A stretch of DNA of 13,242 nt from Pseudomonadota bacterium (GTDB taxonomy: Bacteria > Pseudomonadota > Alphaproteobacteria > Micropepsales > Micropepsaceae), in contig JANYBR010000046.1 of the NCBI GenBank assembly GCA_025360685.1, positions 1-13,242 on the forward strand, given 5' to 3'. Position numbers and translations under genes: made by a program. This document shows positions 13,213-13,242 of the stretch, one piece after another. Below the pieces are notes generated by a model. That model ran no database searches. It saw only the letters and a list, made by a program, of their open reading frames with translations, and was not told the DNA's origin. The number at the start of each line of letters is the position of its first letter. Position 1 is the stretch's first letter.

Positions 13213-13242
13213 ATGCCAGCGGAAAGAGTTGCGATGCGCCAT
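13213..13242 (+). CDS. istA: IS21-family transposase IstA, first ten codons (cut by window edge)
   Basis: The ATG at 13213 begins MPAERVAMRH and runs off the window. This start resembles IS21-family IstA proteins of rhizobia (MPAER-hydrophobic-x-MR...), where it leads into a helix-turn-helix and a DDE integrase domain; identification rests on memory and on the surrounding repeats. AGGGAG at 13202-13207 is a strong ribosome binding site with five-base spacing. IstA would act with IstB, a helper ATPase that should lie to the right of the window. Confidence 0.7.
   Translation, partial: MPAERVAMRH

Larger units (their letters stand above)
13003..13242 (+). mobile_element. Left end of an IS21-family insertion sequence (right part outside the window)
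   Basis: The region combines the hallmarks of an IS21-family end: a possible TG terminal dinucleotide (13003 or 13006), tandem repeats in a non-coding leader (13040-13131) and a transposase gene start (13213). IS21 members carry istA and istB and have multiple repeats near their ends that bind the transposase. The opposite end and target-site duplication lie beyond the window, so the exact boundary and the intactness of the element are unknown. Insertion here is about 115 bases upstream of the IclR-type regulator start and could affect its expression. Confidence 0.7.

Overview
The window looks like a GC-rich proteobacterial chromosome or megaplasmid, most likely an alphaproteobacterium of the rhizobial/Bradyrhizobium type. 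I infer this from codon use, the density of ABC and hydantoinase genes and the style of the IS21-type element at the right edge; there is no rRNA or marker gene to confirm it. No tRNA, rRNA or CRISPR array was seen.

Layout from left to right. Bases 1-880 hold a LysR-type regulator cut by the window edge, with a probable one-base frameshift inside its helix-turn-helix. It is translationally coupled to an M28 metallopeptidase (877-2196). Bases 2197-2751 carry no intact gene. They contain the first ~45 codons of what looks like an HNH-endonuclease-family gene fused to unrelated sequence, then a less GC-rich non-coding stretch. A tightly packed minus-strand operon follows, in transcription order: hyuA (8106-6004), hyuB (6007-4286), an M24-fold metallohydrolase (4289-3144) and a small NTF2-like protein (3126-2752). 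Divergent from it, across about 185 bases of shared regulatory DNA, is a complete spermidine/putrescine-type ABC importer: binding protein, ATPase and two permeases (8292-12117). A convergent IclR-type regulator (12887-12114) closes the cluster. The last ~240 bases are the left end of an IS21-family element: 23-bp tandem repeats, a hairpin covering a ribosome binding site, and the first ten codons of istA.

Taken together, 2752-12887 reads as a self-contained scavenging and catabolism module. An importer brings in a small, probably nitrogenous solute. HyuA/HyuB probably open a cyclic amide or similar bond at the cost of ATP. The M24 hydrolase may cleave the product, the NTF2-like protein has an unknown auxiliary or enzymatic role, and the IclR protein is the likely local regulator. 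The substrate cannot be read from sequence; the creatinine/N-methylhydantoin route is the closest known analogy and is only a hypothesis. The most unusual molecular detail is that the M24 protein keeps the fold motifs but appears to have histidines in place of both bridging carboxylate ligands of the usual dinuclear metal centre.
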